A stretch of 64,000 nucleotides of DNA from assembly GCF_002117125.1 (NCBI RefSeq), contig NZ_CP019344.1:3093501-3157500 (forward strand), read 5' to 3'. Positions within the stretch are counted from its first letter, which is position 1. The number at the start of each line of letters is the position of its first letter. This stretch comes from Nonlabens spongiae (lineage in GTDB: Bacteria > Bacteroidota > Bacteroidia > Flavobacteriales > Flavobacteriaceae). The position numbers and the translations under genes were made by a program. A model generated the notes under the pieces. That model was not told the origin of the DNA. It saw nothing but the letters and a program-made list of their open reading frames with translations, and searched no databases. Below are positions 53,998 through 64,000 of this stretch, piece by piece.

Positions 53998-56472
53998 ATG
54001 GAAACATATGTAATCTATATGCCGTTAGTGCTTGCACTAGTCGGGCTTATTTATATGACTTTGAAAAAATCATGGGTCATGAAACAGGAGGCGGGAGACG
54101 GAACGATGAAAGAGATCGCCGATCATATTTATAAAGGAGCTCTCGCGTTTCTCAAAGCAGAATATCGTTTACTTACCATATTTGTCGTAATTGTAAGCGT
54201 GTTGCTGGCCATAGTAAGTTTTATCGTGCCCACGACACACTGGTTAATAGTTGTTGCATTCATTTTTGGTGCGGTATTCTCAGCTTACGCGGGTAACATT
54301 GGGATGAAAATTGCCACCAAAACCAATGTCAGAACCACTCAAGCTGCTCGTACATCACTTCCCAAAGCTTTGAAAATATCTTTTGGTGGAGGTACGGTTA
54401 TGGGACTGGGGGTCGCCGGGCTTGCGGTCCTAGGTCTTACTGCTTTCTTCATTTTCTTTTACTGGTATTTCATGGGTAGCTCTTGGGAAGCAGCTGACTA
54501 TGACGGTGTTCTCAAAACTCCTACAGAGTTAATGACGGTTGTGCTGGAAACCCTTGCTGGTTTCTCTCTAGGTGCAGAATCTATTGCACTCTTTGCACGT
54601 GTAGGTGGTGGTATCTACACAAAGGCCGCTGATGTAGGTGCAGACCTTGTTGGAAAAGTAGAAGCAGGAATCCCTGAAGATGATCCACGCAATCCAGCAA
54701 CCATCGCAGATAATGTGGGTGATAATGTAGGTGATGTTGCCGGTATGGGAGCAGACCTTTTTGGTTCTTATGTAGCAACGGTGCTTGCTGCAATGGTCCT
54801 TGGAAATTATGTTATCAGAGATGTCACATCTTTCAATGTCGAAGAGGTAGGAAGTACGAGTTTTGGATTCATGGATAATTTTGGCGGGATAGGTCCCGTT
54901 CTTTTACCTATCGCCATTGCAGGTGTGGGAATCATCATTTCTATTATAGGAACCATGCTTGTGAAAATTAAAAGCAATAGTGCCAAGGAATCTCAAGTCA
55001 TGGGCGCTTTGAATGTGGGTAACTGGACATCGATTGTTTTGGTGGCTATAGCTTGCTATGGATTGTGTATGTGGATGCTTCCAGAATATATGGAGATGAA
55101 ATTCTTTGGTGAAGACGGTAGTGGATATTTAAAAGTTTCTTCACTCAATGTGTTTTTTGCTTCGCTTGTTGGTCTTGTTGTAGGAGCCGTAATTTCTTCG
55201 GTAACCGAATTCTATACGGGACTTGGAAAGAAACCAACGCTTAAAATCGTTCAACAATCATCGACAGGTGCAGGTACTAATATTATTGCTGGTCTCGCAA
55301 CGGGTATGATCTCTACATTTCCATCAGTCATTCTCTTTGCTGGTGCAATTTGGGCATCTTATGCCTTTGCTGGATTTTACGGAGTAGCGCTTGCGGCAAG
55401 TGCAATGATGGCAACGACTGCTATGCAGCTTGCAATTGATGCTTTCGGACCCATTGCAGATAATGCTGGAGGTATAGCAGAAATGAGCGAGCAGGATCCT
55501 ATCGTTAGAGAACGTACGGATATTCTAGATTCAGTAGGTAATACGACCGCTGCCACGGGTAAAGGCTTTGCAATTGCTTCCGCGGCTTTAACTTCTTTAG
55601 CTCTTTTTGCTGCTTACGTCACTTTTACAGGAATTGACGGGATCAACATCTTCAAAGCTCCTGTATTAGCCATGCTTTTTGTTGGTGGCATGGTTCCAGT
55701 TGTATTTAGCGCGCTTGCCATGAATGCCGTAGGTAAAGCGGCCATGCAAATGGTACAGGAAGTAAGAAGGCAATTTAAGGATATACCGGGAATCATGGAA
55801 GGAACCGGTAAACCTGAGTATGATAAATGTGTCGATATCTCAACCAAAGCTTCGCTTAAAGAAATGATGTTACCGGGATTGTTGACTATCGGATTTCCAT
55901 TACTGATAGCTTTCTTGCCCATGGCTTTTGGTATGAACAATCTCGATATCGCAGAAATGCTGGGCGGCTACATGGCTGGTGTTACGGTGAGTGGAGTTCT
56001 TTGGGCAATTTTTCAAAATAATGCTGGTGGAGCTTGGGACAACGCTAAAAAATCTTTTGAGGCCGGAGTTGAAATCAACGGTAAAATGACTTATAAAGGT
56101 AGTGATGCACACAAAGCTGCCGTAACTGGTGATACTGTAGGTGATCCGTTTAAGGACACGTCAGGACCTTCCATGAATATTTTGATCAAACTGACTTGTC
56201 TGATCGGTCTAGTTGTAGCTCCTATTTTGGGAGGTCATGCCGCACACAATTTAACGGCTTCAACTCCGCAAAGTATCATTGAAGTTTCTACGGCAAATGC
56301 AGAGCAAATGATAGAAGTTGATGTTAAAAAAAATATTGACGAAACTACAGGCACGGTTACAGCCTTAGTGACTACTAAATCAAAAATCAACGGAGCTATA
56401 GTTACTAAAACACAAGAGTTTTTTGGAAGTGAGCAAGAGGTTGAGGAGAAAATAGAGGCTTTGAATATTTGA
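53998..56472 (+). CDS. hppA: Membrane-bound, ion-translocating pyrophosphatase (K+-dependent type)
   Basis: 824 residues, about 16 membrane helices. The catalytic loop [20 protein letters not shown], then [20 protein letters not shown], carries the PPi/Mg2+-binding Asp and Lys residues. The segment [16 protein letters not shown] has Ala in the place where K+-independent pumps carry Lys, so this enzyme is the K+-dependent kind, which may pump Na+ or H+. An extra C-terminal tail follows the final helix. It uses PPi energy to energise the inner membrane; soluble ppa is also present. Confidence 0.96.
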   Translation: METYVIYMPLVLALVGLIYMTLKKSWVMKQEAGDGTMKEIADHIYKGALAFLKAEYRLLTIFVVIVSVLLAIVSFIVPTTHWLIVVAFIFGAVFSAYAGNIGMKIATKTNVRTTQAARTSLPKALKISFGGGTVMGLGVAGLAVLGLTAFFIFFYWYFMGSSWEAADYDGVLKTPTELMTVVLETLAGFSLGAESIALFARVGGGIYTKAADVGADLVGKVEAGIPEDDPRNPATIADNVGDNVGDVAGMGADLFGSYVATVLAAMVLGNYVIRDVTSFNVEEVGSTSFGFMDNFGGIGPVLLPIAIAGVGIIISIIGTMLVKIKSNSAKESQVMGALNVGNWTSIVLVAIACYGLCMWMLPEYMEMKFFGEDGSGYLKVSSLNVFFASLVGLVVGAVISSVTEFYTGLGKKPTLKIVQQSSTGAGTNIIAGLATGMISTFPSVILFAGAIWASYAFAGFYGVALAASAMMATTAMQLAIDAFGPIADNAGGIAEMSEQDPIVRERTDILDSVGNTTAATGKGFAIASAALTSLALFAAYVTFTGIDGINIFKAPVLAMLFVGGMVPVVFSALAMNAVGKAAMQMVQEVRRQFKDIPGIMEGTGKPEYDKCVDISTKASLKEMMLPGLLTIGFPLLIAFLPMAFGMNNLDIAEMLGGYMAGVTVSGVLWAIFQNNAGGAWDNAKKSFEAGVEINGKMTYKGSDAHKAAVTGDTVGDPFKDTSGPSMNILIKLTCLIGLVVAPILGGHAAHNLTASTPQSIIEVSTANAEQMIEVDVKKNIDETTGTVTALVTTKSKINGAIVTKTQEFFGSEQEVEEKIEALNI

Positions 56473-56491
56473 ATTGAAATCCTCGATAATC

Positions 56492-56530
56492 AAAAAACCT
56501 CCAATTCGGATTACCGAGTTGGAGGTTTTT
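56492..56530. terminator. Bidirectional Rho-independent terminator
   Basis: A long stem with one mismatch (AAAAACCTCCAATTCG / CGAGTTGGAGGTTTTT, loop GATTAC) ends hppA and, on the minus strand, kynU. Confidence 0.87.
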
Positions 56531-56548
56531 CATTTAATAGATCTCGTT

Positions 56549-57811
56549 CTACATCGATTCTTTCAAAATCTCGACAAACTTATAGCAATCTAAAAAGCTA
56601 TTATATAAAGGAACAGGCGCAATCCTTATAACGTCGGGTTCTCGCCAGTCTGCAATCACTCCCTTTTCGGTAATTGTTTCAAATAAACTTTTATCTGCAT
56701 CTTTAACGGCAAGCGAGAGTTGACAGCCTCGGTCTTTTGTTTCAGTAGGAGTGATGATCTCAATGCGATCCCCCTCCATTTCATGCAATAAGTACTCAAG
56801 GTAAGATGTCAAATGAATAGATTTTGCTCTTAGGTTTTCAAAACCAGCCTCCTTAAATATATCGAGACTACTTTTTATTGCTGCCATACTCAAAATAGGC
56901 GGATTGGATAATTGCCAGCCTTCAGCACCGTAGATCGGGTCAAAATCATCACGCATGCCAAAACGGGTTTCTTTATTATGTCCCCACCATCCTGTAAAAC
57001 GAGGTAAGTCCAAATTTTGTGCGTGACGCTCATGAACAAAGCAGCCACCTAAACTTCCCGGGCCTGAATTGAGATACTTATAAGTACACCATACTGCAAA
57101 ATCTGACCCAGAGTCATGTAAGTTTAGCGGAGCGTTACCAGCACCGTGAGCGCAATCAAATCCCACTAGGCAACCTTGCTTATGTCCTAGTTCTGTAATC
57201 TTTTTGAGATTAAAAAATTGACCCGTATAGTAATTAACGGCTCCTATCATTATAAGAGCTATCTCATCACCGTGCTTATTCAAGATTTCTTCTAGATCTG
57301 AAATGCGAGGTGTATGTTCATCTTCTCTAGGTTTCCAGGTGATTAGATCAGTTTCTGGATCACCGCCATGGAATTGAATCTGCGAGGCAACAGCAAATCG
57401 GTCGCTAGGGAAGGCATCTGCCTCAATTAAGATTTTACGTCGTTGACCTTTTGGTTGGTAGAAACTGACCATCAGCAGGTGAAGGTTGGTGGTCAAGGTA
57501 TTCATCACCACGACCTCGTGAGTTTTCGCGCCGACTATTTCTGCGGTAGTTTCTGCAAGGTTTTCGTGATAGGGCATCCAGGGATTCATCGCCTCAAAGT
57601 GTCCTTCCACGCCTAATGTTGCCCAGTCGTCCAGCTCTTGATTGATGTACTCTTTGGTTTGTTTAGGTTGAAGCCCTAGAGAGTTCCCACAGAAATAAAT
57701 ACTTTCTTCTCCATTTTTCTGTTTTGGAATGTGGAAGCTTTCGCGAAAGCGAGATAAATCATCACTCTTATCCAGTTCTAAAGCAAATTCCCTTGTATTC
57801 TTAAACTGCAT
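56549..57811 (-). CDS. kynU: Kynureninase
   Basis: 420 residues, normal for the enzyme. The PLP Lys is in WCTYKYLNSGPG; the substrate block IYFCGNSLGLQPKQTKEY and GWWGHNKETRFGMRDDF are also typical. It cuts kynurenine to anthranilate and alanine in tryptophan degradation or NAD synthesis. It lies 2 bases after the lipoprotein gene on the same strand. A palindromic repeat copy in the N-terminal part encodes SRFRES. Confidence 0.94.
   Translation of the reverse strand: MQFKNTREFALELDKSDDLSRFRESFHIPKQKNGEESIYFCGNSLGLQPKQTKEYINQELDDWATLGVEGHFEAMNPWMPYHENLAETTAEIVGAKTHEVVVMNTLTTNLHLLMVSFYQPKGQRRKILIEADAFPSDRFAVASQIQFHGGDPETDLITWKPREDEHTPRISDLEEILNKHGDEIALIMIGAVNYYTGQFFNLKKITELGHKQGCLVGFDCAHGAGNAPLNLHDSGSDFAVWCTYKYLNSGPGSLGGCFVHERHAQNLDLPRFTGWWGHNKETRFGMRDDFDPIYGAEGWQLSNPPILSMAAIKSSLDIFKEAGFENLRAKSIHLTSYLEYLLHEMEGDRIEIITPTETKDRGCQLSLAVKDADKSLFETITEKGVIADWREPDVIRIAPVPLYNSFLDCYKFVEILKESM
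57736..57751. repeat. Palindromic repeat copy (15 of 16), inside kynU
   Basis: AGCTTTCGCGAAAGCG, read as RFRES. Confidence 0.75.
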
Positions 57812-57813
57812 AT

Positions 57814-58482
57814 TTACTCTTTAAAAATTTCAACATCGGTGAAGAAAATGTTTGTGCTGCCATCAGGAGTCTTGTGATCAAGAGCAATGAGTATATCATT
57901 GACCGTTTGGTAATTTTCAAAACTAGTGGTCATGGCAGGCTGATCAGAACCTGCGGGATAATAATCCCAAGAGGTGATTCTTTTATTCTTATCAAATGTG
58001 AGGTCATAACGATCACCAGGAGTGTAGCCGCCATCGCCCGTGTATTGAACTTGCATGGTTTGATCATTTGGAAAGCTTATGTTAGCACCTTCATCCCATT
58101 GCGTTTTGAAATAGGGTAGGAGCCAGTAGACATCATTTATAAAAGCGCGATCGGTACTAACCGTCAGACTATCTAATTTTTCCGAGCGGTTGTAAACTAC
58201 AGTATCTCCTTTTGAAACAAGAGAGACTTTTTCAGTTTTGGGTTGCCACTTCCATTGTCTAGAACACATTATTGAACCGTTGCGCTCCACGTTAAAAGTA
58301 AAATGCACCTCTTTAACTTTATTCCATTCCTCAATCCCGGCATTTTTTGCAATTGCGTAATCTACGCTCATGGTTTTTTCTGTTTCTTTAGTATCTGTGG
58401 CTTCTCTTTTTGTATCAGCTGTTTTGTCTTTGCAGGCGATCAGCGCAAAAAATGCAAGTAGCAGAAATGTGAATTTTTTCAT
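57814..58482 (-). CDS. Lipoprotein, unknown function, distant paralogue of the gene at 21.2 kb
   Basis: 222 residues. A lipobox (ALIAC) ends the signal peptide, then an acidic linker (DTKREATDTKETEK) leads to a beta-rich domain. The motif VYWLLPYFKTQWDEG and the following MQVQYTGDGGYTPGD segment match the pattern of the anchored protein at 21214-21906. Function unknown; the kynU gene starts 2 bases downstream, so the two share a transcript. Confidence 0.85.
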   Translation of the reverse strand: MKKFTFLLLAFFALIACKDKTADTKREATDTKETEKTMSVDYAIAKNAGIEEWNKVKEVHFTFNVERNGSIMCSRQWKWQPKTEKVSLVSKGDTVVYNRSEKLDSLTVSTDRAFINDVYWLLPYFKTQWDEGANISFPNDQTMQVQYTGDGGYTPGDRYDLTFDKNKRITSWDYYPAGSDQPAMTTSFENYQTVNDILIALDHKTPDGSTNIFFTDVEIFKE

Positions 58483-58577
58483 GACATAATGTTATCCCAC
58501 AAAGATACTAGGTTTATCAAATGGTAAACCTTTCTAAACTCTATGCCAGTCGATTTTTATAAAAGTAGCTTTGCAGC

Positions 58578-59861
58578 GTGGAACAAAAATTTGTACAAAA
58601 AGGATCGTTAAGCAAGAGGCGTAAGTATTCTATCATCATGGTATTAGGGACATTAATTGCCATAGGACCATTTTCTATAGACGCCTATCTACCTGCCTTT
58701 AAGCAGATCGCTGGTGATTTCAATGTTGATACTAGCGATATAGGGTTAACCTTAACCACTTACTTTATAGGTATAGGATTGGGACAACTGGCCTACGGAC
58801 CACTCATGGATCGCTATGGACGGCGCAAACCGCTCATAGTAGGTCTGATTCTGTATATCACCACAAGTATCATGAGTGCATTTGCATGGGATGTGTTGTC
58901 TCTTGCGACATTACGTTTCTTTACCTCACTCGGTGCCTGTGCGGGAATGGTTGCCAGCAAGGCGATAGTCCGTGACTTGTTTGAAAAAGAAGATGTTGCA
59001 GATGTGCTTTCAACTCTCATGCTTATCATGGGAATTGCGCCTATCATTGCGCCTACGATAGGAGGTTTTGTAATCGCAAACTTCCATTGGGACTGGATAT
59101 TTTATGGATTAGCAGCATTTGCATTTTTGATGCTCTTAAATGTTTTGTTTATTCTCCCAGAAAGTTCAAAGCCCAATACAACAACGAGTTTACATCCCGT
59201 TCCCGTGCTTAAAGAGTATTTTGAAATATATCGCAATCACGACTTTTTCCTGTTCTCAACAGCAAGGGGCTTTGTAATAGGGTTGTTGTTAGGCTATGTT
59301 GCGGCTGCCCCTTTTATATTCATGGACTACTTTGGCCTATCTCAAGAACAGTTCGGTTATGTGTTTGGGAGCAATGCGGCGGGACTCATCGCAGGGAGTC
59401 AGGTAAACAGATTGTTTTTGAAAAAGTACACTACTTTTCAGGTAACCTACGTGGTAAGTGTATTATTGGTACTGGTGTCTGGGGCTGGACTACTATTTGC
59501 AAGTATGGGATGGATGGAATTTTGGGTGATCTATCCGCTTCTGTTTGCCATGCTCACGCTCATCGGTTTTCAGAATCCTAACGTAACTGCATTATCCCTT
59601 CAGCCATTTACTAAGAAAGCTGGTAGTGCCAGTGCGTTTGTGGGGGCGATAAGCATGATTTTTGGCTCGTTTGCGAGTTGGTACGTTTCGCATTTTTTGA
59701 AAACTGAACTATTTCCGTTATTTCTGATGCTTGCCTTCTCAGCCATTTTTGCTCATATTGCTGTAGAAGTATATCGTAAGAAGTTTGCTCATGGTTACGC
59801 TTTCGCGAAAGCTTACCTAGAACACCATCAGCACAACGATAAAAGGCAACATTCTAGTTAA
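58578..59861 (+). CDS. Bcr/CflA-type multidrug efflux MFS transporter
   Basis: 427 residues with a GTG start; 12 helices. The helix-1 motif GPFSIDAYLPAFKQIAG and LAYGPLMDRYGRRKPL after helix 2 (MFS motif A) are diagnostic of the Bcr/CflA group, which exports bicyclomycin-like drugs or other small molecules with H+. Substrate unknown. A palindromic repeat copy near the 3' end encodes AFAKAY. Confidence 0.92.
   Translation: MEQKFVQKGSLSKRRKYSIIMVLGTLIAIGPFSIDAYLPAFKQIAGDFNVDTSDIGLTLTTYFIGIGLGQLAYGPLMDRYGRRKPLIVGLILYITTSIMSAFAWDVLSLATLRFFTSLGACAGMVASKAIVRDLFEKEDVADVLSTLMLIMGIAPIIAPTIGGFVIANFHWDWIFYGLAAFAFLMLLNVLFILPESSKPNTTTSLHPVPVLKEYFEIYRNHDFFLFSTARGFVIGLLLGYVAAAPFIFMDYFGLSQEQFGYVFGSNAAGLIAGSQVNRLFLKKYTTFQVTYVVSVLLVLVSGAGLLFASMGWMEFWVIYPLLFAMLTLIGFQNPNVTALSLQPFTKKAGSASAFVGAISMIFGSFASWYVSHFLKTELFPLFLMLAFSAIFAHIAVEVYRKKFAHGYAFAKAYLEHHQHNDKRQHSS
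59799..59814. repeat. Palindromic repeat copy (15 of 16), inside the MFS gene
   Basis: CGCTTTCGCGAAAGCT, read as AFAKA near the MFS C-terminus. Confidence 0.75.
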
Positions 59862-59898
59862 ATCCCTTTGGTGCTAGTTAAAGGTTGAGCTGTTATCT

Positions 59899-59914
59899 CG
59901 CTTTCGCGAAAGCG
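59899..59914. repeat. Palindromic repeat copy (perfect), intergenic
   Basis: Perfect 16-bp copy 85 bases from the preceding one. Confidence 0.85.
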
Positions 59915-59978
59915 AATTAGTTTCACGCTGTAATCAACTAATTTAGAAACTATTCACATCTAAGATTATTAGATCATT

Positions 59979-59999
59979 TATATTTGTCTGTACAAATAT
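59979..59999 (+). promoter_or_regulatory. Pirin promoter with overlapping palindromic operator
   Basis: The -7 match TATATTTG (59979-59986) overlaps a perfect 8-bp inverted repeat, ATATTTGT-CTGT-ACAAATAT (59980-59999), 22 bases before the ATG. A repressor bound there would block RNA polymerase. The regulator is not known. Confidence 0.55.
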
Positions 60000-60020
60000 T
60001 GTTTATGTAAATAAAAACTT

Positions 60021-60740
60021 ATGAAAAAGACCTTATATAGATCAAAAGATAGAGGATATGCAAACCATGGCTGGTTGGAGGCCAAACACTCATTTAGTTT
60101 CGCATCCTGGTTCAATCCAGAAAAAATGAATTTTGGGGTTCTCAGAGTTTTGAACGACGATCGTGTCGCGCCAGGTGCTGGGTTTCCCACGCATCCACAT
60201 GATAATATGGAGATAATTACTATACCGTTGTCTGGTGTTTTGGAACATAAGGACAGTATGGGTAATACTGCTCAAATAAGAACAGGCGAGGTCCAGGTGA
60301 TGAGCGCTGGCACAGGTGTCACTCATTCTGAATATAATGCAAGCGATTCAGAAGATCTCAGACTATTCCAGATATGGATCTTTCCCAATAAGCGTGGTGT
60401 AGAACCTAGATATGATCAGCAATTTATAGCTAAAGACCTGTCAAACGGTTGGCAACAAATAATATCTCCAGACAAAAGTGCAAGTAATATGTGGATACAT
60501 CAGGATGCATGGTTAAGTATGGGGCAAGTAGACCTTGGTAAATCGCTAACTTATAAAAGAAAAGGAAAAGAAACTGGCCTTTATCTCATGGTGATTGAGG
60601 GCGAGGTTAATATGGTAGATGAGAATCTTAAAAAGCGTGACGCCATCGGAATAGATTCTGCCGAGGAGATAACCATTCAAGCTGCAATAAATTCTAAGCT
60701 TTTACTTATTGAAGTACCTATGCAATTACCCCAATACTAA
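60021..60740 (+). CDS. Pirin family protein (YhhW-like)
   Basis: 239 residues, a double cupin. The N-terminal cupin holds the metal ligands in FPTHPHDNMEIITI and EVQVMSAGTGVTHSEYN; the sequence HSFSFASWFNPEKMNFGVLR is the family signature. Related proteins show quercetin dioxygenase activity or act as redox sensors. An overlapping operator-like palindrome precedes it, so expression is probably induced by a signal. Confidence 0.92.
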   Translation: MKKTLYRSKDRGYANHGWLEAKHSFSFASWFNPEKMNFGVLRVLNDDRVAPGAGFPTHPHDNMEIITIPLSGVLEHKDSMGNTAQIRTGEVQVMSAGTGVTHSEYNASDSEDLRLFQIWIFPNKRGVEPRYDQQFIAKDLSNGWQQIISPDKSASNMWIHQDAWLSMGQVDLGKSLTYKRKGKETGLYLMVIEGEVNMVDENLKKRDAIGIDSAEEITIQAAINSKLLLIEVPMQLPQY

Positions 60741-61047
60741 AAACGAACTCAACCAGATCGCAATTCAGTCTTTAGTAATGATCTGAAAACCTAAATTTTC
60801 GATCTGAAAATAGCTACAGTGCTCTTCAAAAGATTTAGGGACTGCAACTCAAGAATTTTCTACTATTATAGAATACCGTTTACCCAAGCATGGTAAGATA
60901 AATCTCTTTTTGTCAATTTACTTCATTAGATATATGTCCTGTGAATAAAAGTCTCCTCGAAAGGGTAGTGAGTGTAATTCAGGAGCTCCTTTTATAAACC
61001 CGCTGCTCCTCCCGCGTTAACATTAAAAATGAATGAGATTTACTAAT

Positions 61048-61072
61048 AGCCCCCTTCGGGGGTTTGGGGGCG
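61048..61072. repeat. GC-rich intergenic repeat, copy B
   Basis: Starts AGCCCCCTTCGGGGGTTTGG; the first half is itself a hairpin. It resembles elements at 31910 and 61197. Confidence 0.45.
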
Positions 61073-61196
61073 TAAAGCGTGGGTGTCTCCAGCTCGAGAC
61101 TCGCCTTCTCTTTGAATCTAGGTTTATCATATATCATCATGACTCATTATTCCAACCATCTTCCTTTCTGGGAAACATAGCACGATGTGCTTCAAA

Positions 61197-61220
61197 GACT
61201 CCTTCAGGGGGTTGAGGGCT
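61197..61220. repeat. GC-rich intergenic repeat, copy C
   Basis: Reads GACTCCTTCAGGGGGTTGAG plus GGCT; same core CCTTCAGGGGGTT. Confidence 0.45.
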
Positions 61221-61414
61221 ACTCTAAAATTGATGACCTGCAAATAATATAGTAGATCATACCCATTCCCAGATTGAAAGCAGTCCAGGGGCTGAATTTT
61301 CACTGTACAGGAATGCGCTGTAAAAAAGTTCGCTTTTTTTTGTGGTCTAAGTATCTAGTTTTTAGAGGGGTGGCTAAAGAAGTCAAAAAAACCTATAATT
61401 ATTTTGCAAAAAGT

Positions 61415-61447
61415 TTTGGTTGGAAAGAAATAGTGTCTGTATATTTG
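61415..61447 (+). promoter_or_regulatory. Likely rRNA operon promoter
   Basis: -33 box TTTG (61415-61418) and -7 box TATATTTG (61440-61447) are spaced 21 bases apart, matching the Bacteroidota sigma-A consensus. It is about 330 bases upstream of 16S and the strongest match seen in the window. Confidence 0.75.
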
Positions 61448-61771
61448 CACCCACTTAGCGAAACAACGATATGTTTTACGAGGCAGAAGTTCACTGGAAG
61501 GCTGGAATATCACAAGGGAAAACAAATTGAATTTTGTCCTTTTTGATTCTGGTTTTACAAGTTCCGGTAGAGGTTCATTGAGATATTGGTTGACAGCACA
61601 GTTCTGAGGATTCCCGTCCTAGATATATAGGCAGGGAAATCTTCAAGGTAAGAACAGCAATAATAAAGAAAGTATATAGAATAGACACGATATGTCGATC
61701 GGGTTGTCGTCATTTGAGGAGGTAGTGGGATCCTGTACAACAGATCTCATTGTTAAAACAAAAGAGACATC

Positions 61772-63298
<1,527 letters not shown>

Positions 63299-63444
63299 TG
63301 GAGTTCCTGAAATAACGGAACCAAGTAGAGAGGGATTCCATTGCCTTTTCCGCGACGCCCGATCGGCGTGTTTATTTTAAAAGCTTTCGATTAAGGAGGC
63401 GCTGTCAATTAAGATCTTGGGTCCGCCACGGGTGGTCCACATAG

Positions 63445-63518
63445 AGTCTCGTAGCTCAGCTGGTTAGAGCGCTACACTGATAATGTAGAGGTCGGCAGTT
63501 CGAGTCTGCCCGAGACTA
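63445..63518 (+). tRNA. tRNA-Ile (anticodon GAT)
   Basis: 74 nt cloverleaf in the 16S-23S spacer. Acceptor AGTCTCG pairs with CGAGACT; the anticodon loop CTGATAA has GAT at 63479-63481; the T loop is TTCGAGT. No encoded CCA. Confidence 0.95.
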
Positions 63519-63526
63519 CTGTTTTA

Positions 63527-63542
63527 CGCTTTCGCGAAAGCC
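63527..63542. repeat. Palindromic repeat copy (15 of 16) between the spacer tRNAs
   Basis: CGCTTTCGCGAAAGCC, inside the transcribed rRNA spacer, 8 bases after tRNA-Ile. Confidence 0.75.
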
Positions 63543-63612
63543 TAAATCGCATAATGTTCATTTATAGAATAAAGGAAATTTTAGAAGTTGGGTAGGTTAA
63601 GGGTAGGGTATA

Positions 63613-63646
63613 CTCATAACTCATAACTAATAACTCATAACTAAAA
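63613..63646. repeat. Tandem heptamer repeat between the spacer tRNAs
   Basis: Units CTCATAA, CTCATAA, CTAATAA, CTCATAA then CTAAAA lie just before tRNA-Ala. Confidence 0.8.
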
Positions 63647-63649
63647 AAT

Positions 63650-63723
63650 GGGGAATTAGCTCAGCTGGCTAGAGCGCCTGCCTTGCACGCAGGAGGTCAT
63701 CGGTTCGACTCCGATATTCTCCA
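63650..63723 (+). tRNA. tRNA-Ala (anticodon TGC)
   Basis: 74 nt cloverleaf. Acceptor GGGGAAT pairs with ATTCTCC with one G-T pair; the anticodon loop CTTGCAC carries TGC (63684-63686). No encoded CCA. Confidence 0.95.
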
Positions 63724-63802
63724 CTATGTCCGACGAAGCCTTGTGCGTAGTTGGATCGTTTCAATTCTAGATTCATAAACATGAATTCTTAATTGAAAAA
63801 AA

Positions 63803-63813
63803 GTTCTTTGACA
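63803..63813 (+). promoter_or_regulatory. BoxA-like antitermination site
   Basis: GTTCTTTGACA resembles boxA and sits in the spacer before 23S. Confidence 0.4.
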
Positions 63814-63840
63814 TACTGAAAAGATCAAAACGAGCGTTTC

Positions 63841-63932
63841 GGATACGTTTACGTATCCGGGACAATAAGAAACAATTTGTAGAGATACAAGAAGGGCGTC
63901 ATATATGATATCGTTGTCATGTATGACCCGGA
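63841..63932 (+). other. Spacer stem-loops upstream of 23S
   Basis: One 8-bp hairpin (GGATACGT-TT-ACGTATCC) and a second stem (GTCATATATGA / TCATGTATGAC, with G-U pairs) lie in the precursor, likely rRNA processing structures. Confidence 0.5.
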
Positions 63933-63937
63933 CATTA

Positions 63938-64000
63938 CAAGCAAAACAAGGGCGTATGGGGGATGCCTAGGCTCTCAGAGGCGATGAAGGACGTGATAAG
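63938..64000 (+). rRNA. rrl: 23S ribosomal RNA (5' end only)
   Basis: GGGCGTATGGGGGATGCCTA and CTCAGAGGCGATGAAGGACG match the universal 23S 5' region. The gene runs off the right edge. The start is an estimate. Confidence 0.93.

Larger units (their letters stand above)
60741..61413. other. Non-coding stretch before the rRNA operon
   Basis: About 670 bases with no supported gene. It holds two GC-rich repeat elements (below) in otherwise AT-rich DNA. Confidence 0.6.

Noticed and set aside
5015..59914. The dispersed palindrome read as a CRISPR array
   Set aside because: Copies are thousands of bases apart with no uniform spacers and no cas genes.
61274..61546. A 90-codon plus-strand frame before the rRNA operon
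   Set aside because: It overlaps the rRNA promoter at 61415-61447, has poor codon use and no recognisable product.

Overview
The window looks like a chromosomal core region of a marine member of the Flavobacteriaceae (Bacteroidota). This follows from three things: two gliding-motility-type (type IX secretion, type B) sorting domains, several Bacteroidota-only outer-membrane families (DUF5916, DUF5686, PorT-like), and promoters of the TAnnTTTG type with few Shine-Dalgarno sequences. A rRNA operon with tRNA-Ile and tRNA-Ala in the 16S-23S spacer closes the window. Genus assignment (Nonlabens/Dokdonia-like) would be a guess from the sequence alone.

Layout. 1-2.8 kb: the 3' part of a large T9SS adhesin. 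2.9-8.6 kb: corA, uvrA, an ECF sigma factor, a tiny conserved-looking ORF and nth. 8.6-21.2 kb: bcp, a conserved protein of unknown function, an MBL hydrolase, a tight minus-strand run (BatA-like protein, dihydroorotase-like protein, DUF4870, esterase), TIGR02757, DUF2721, a LolD-like ATPase, a DUF5916 outer-membrane protein and msrA. 21.2-32.8 kb: envelope and housekeeping genes including PAP2, ppa, a vWA protein, UMF1-type MFS, mpl-like ligase, ksgA, mgtE and marC. 32.8-36.5 kb: a second T9SS protein flanked by a full-length lipoprotein gene and a truncated copy of that gene's 3' end. 36.9-39.7 kb: rplM-rpsI and rpsB-tsf. 39.9-42.4 kb: an ergothioneine-type egtB-egtD-DUF427 run. 42.5-47.8 kb: a TonB-C-like protein, a decayed gene, thyA, a frameshifted nucleoside transporter and a bifunctional nuclease. 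47.9-60.7 kb: etfBA, pdhB, DUF5686, membrane pyrophosphatase, kynU, a Bcr/CflA MFS and pirin. 60.7-64 kb: about 1 kb of non-coding DNA and the rRNA operon.

The most unusual signal is not a gene but a perfect 16-bp palindrome, CGCTTTCGCGAAAGCG. About 21 exact or near-exact copies are spread through the window, roughly half between genes and half inside coding sequences, where all three reading frames of the repeat are used. I found no CRISPR array, prophage, insertion sequence or defence island. Two genes appear broken: a 2-base slip in the nucleoside transporter, and an in-frame TGA plus missing start codon in a membrane protein upstream of which lies thyA.
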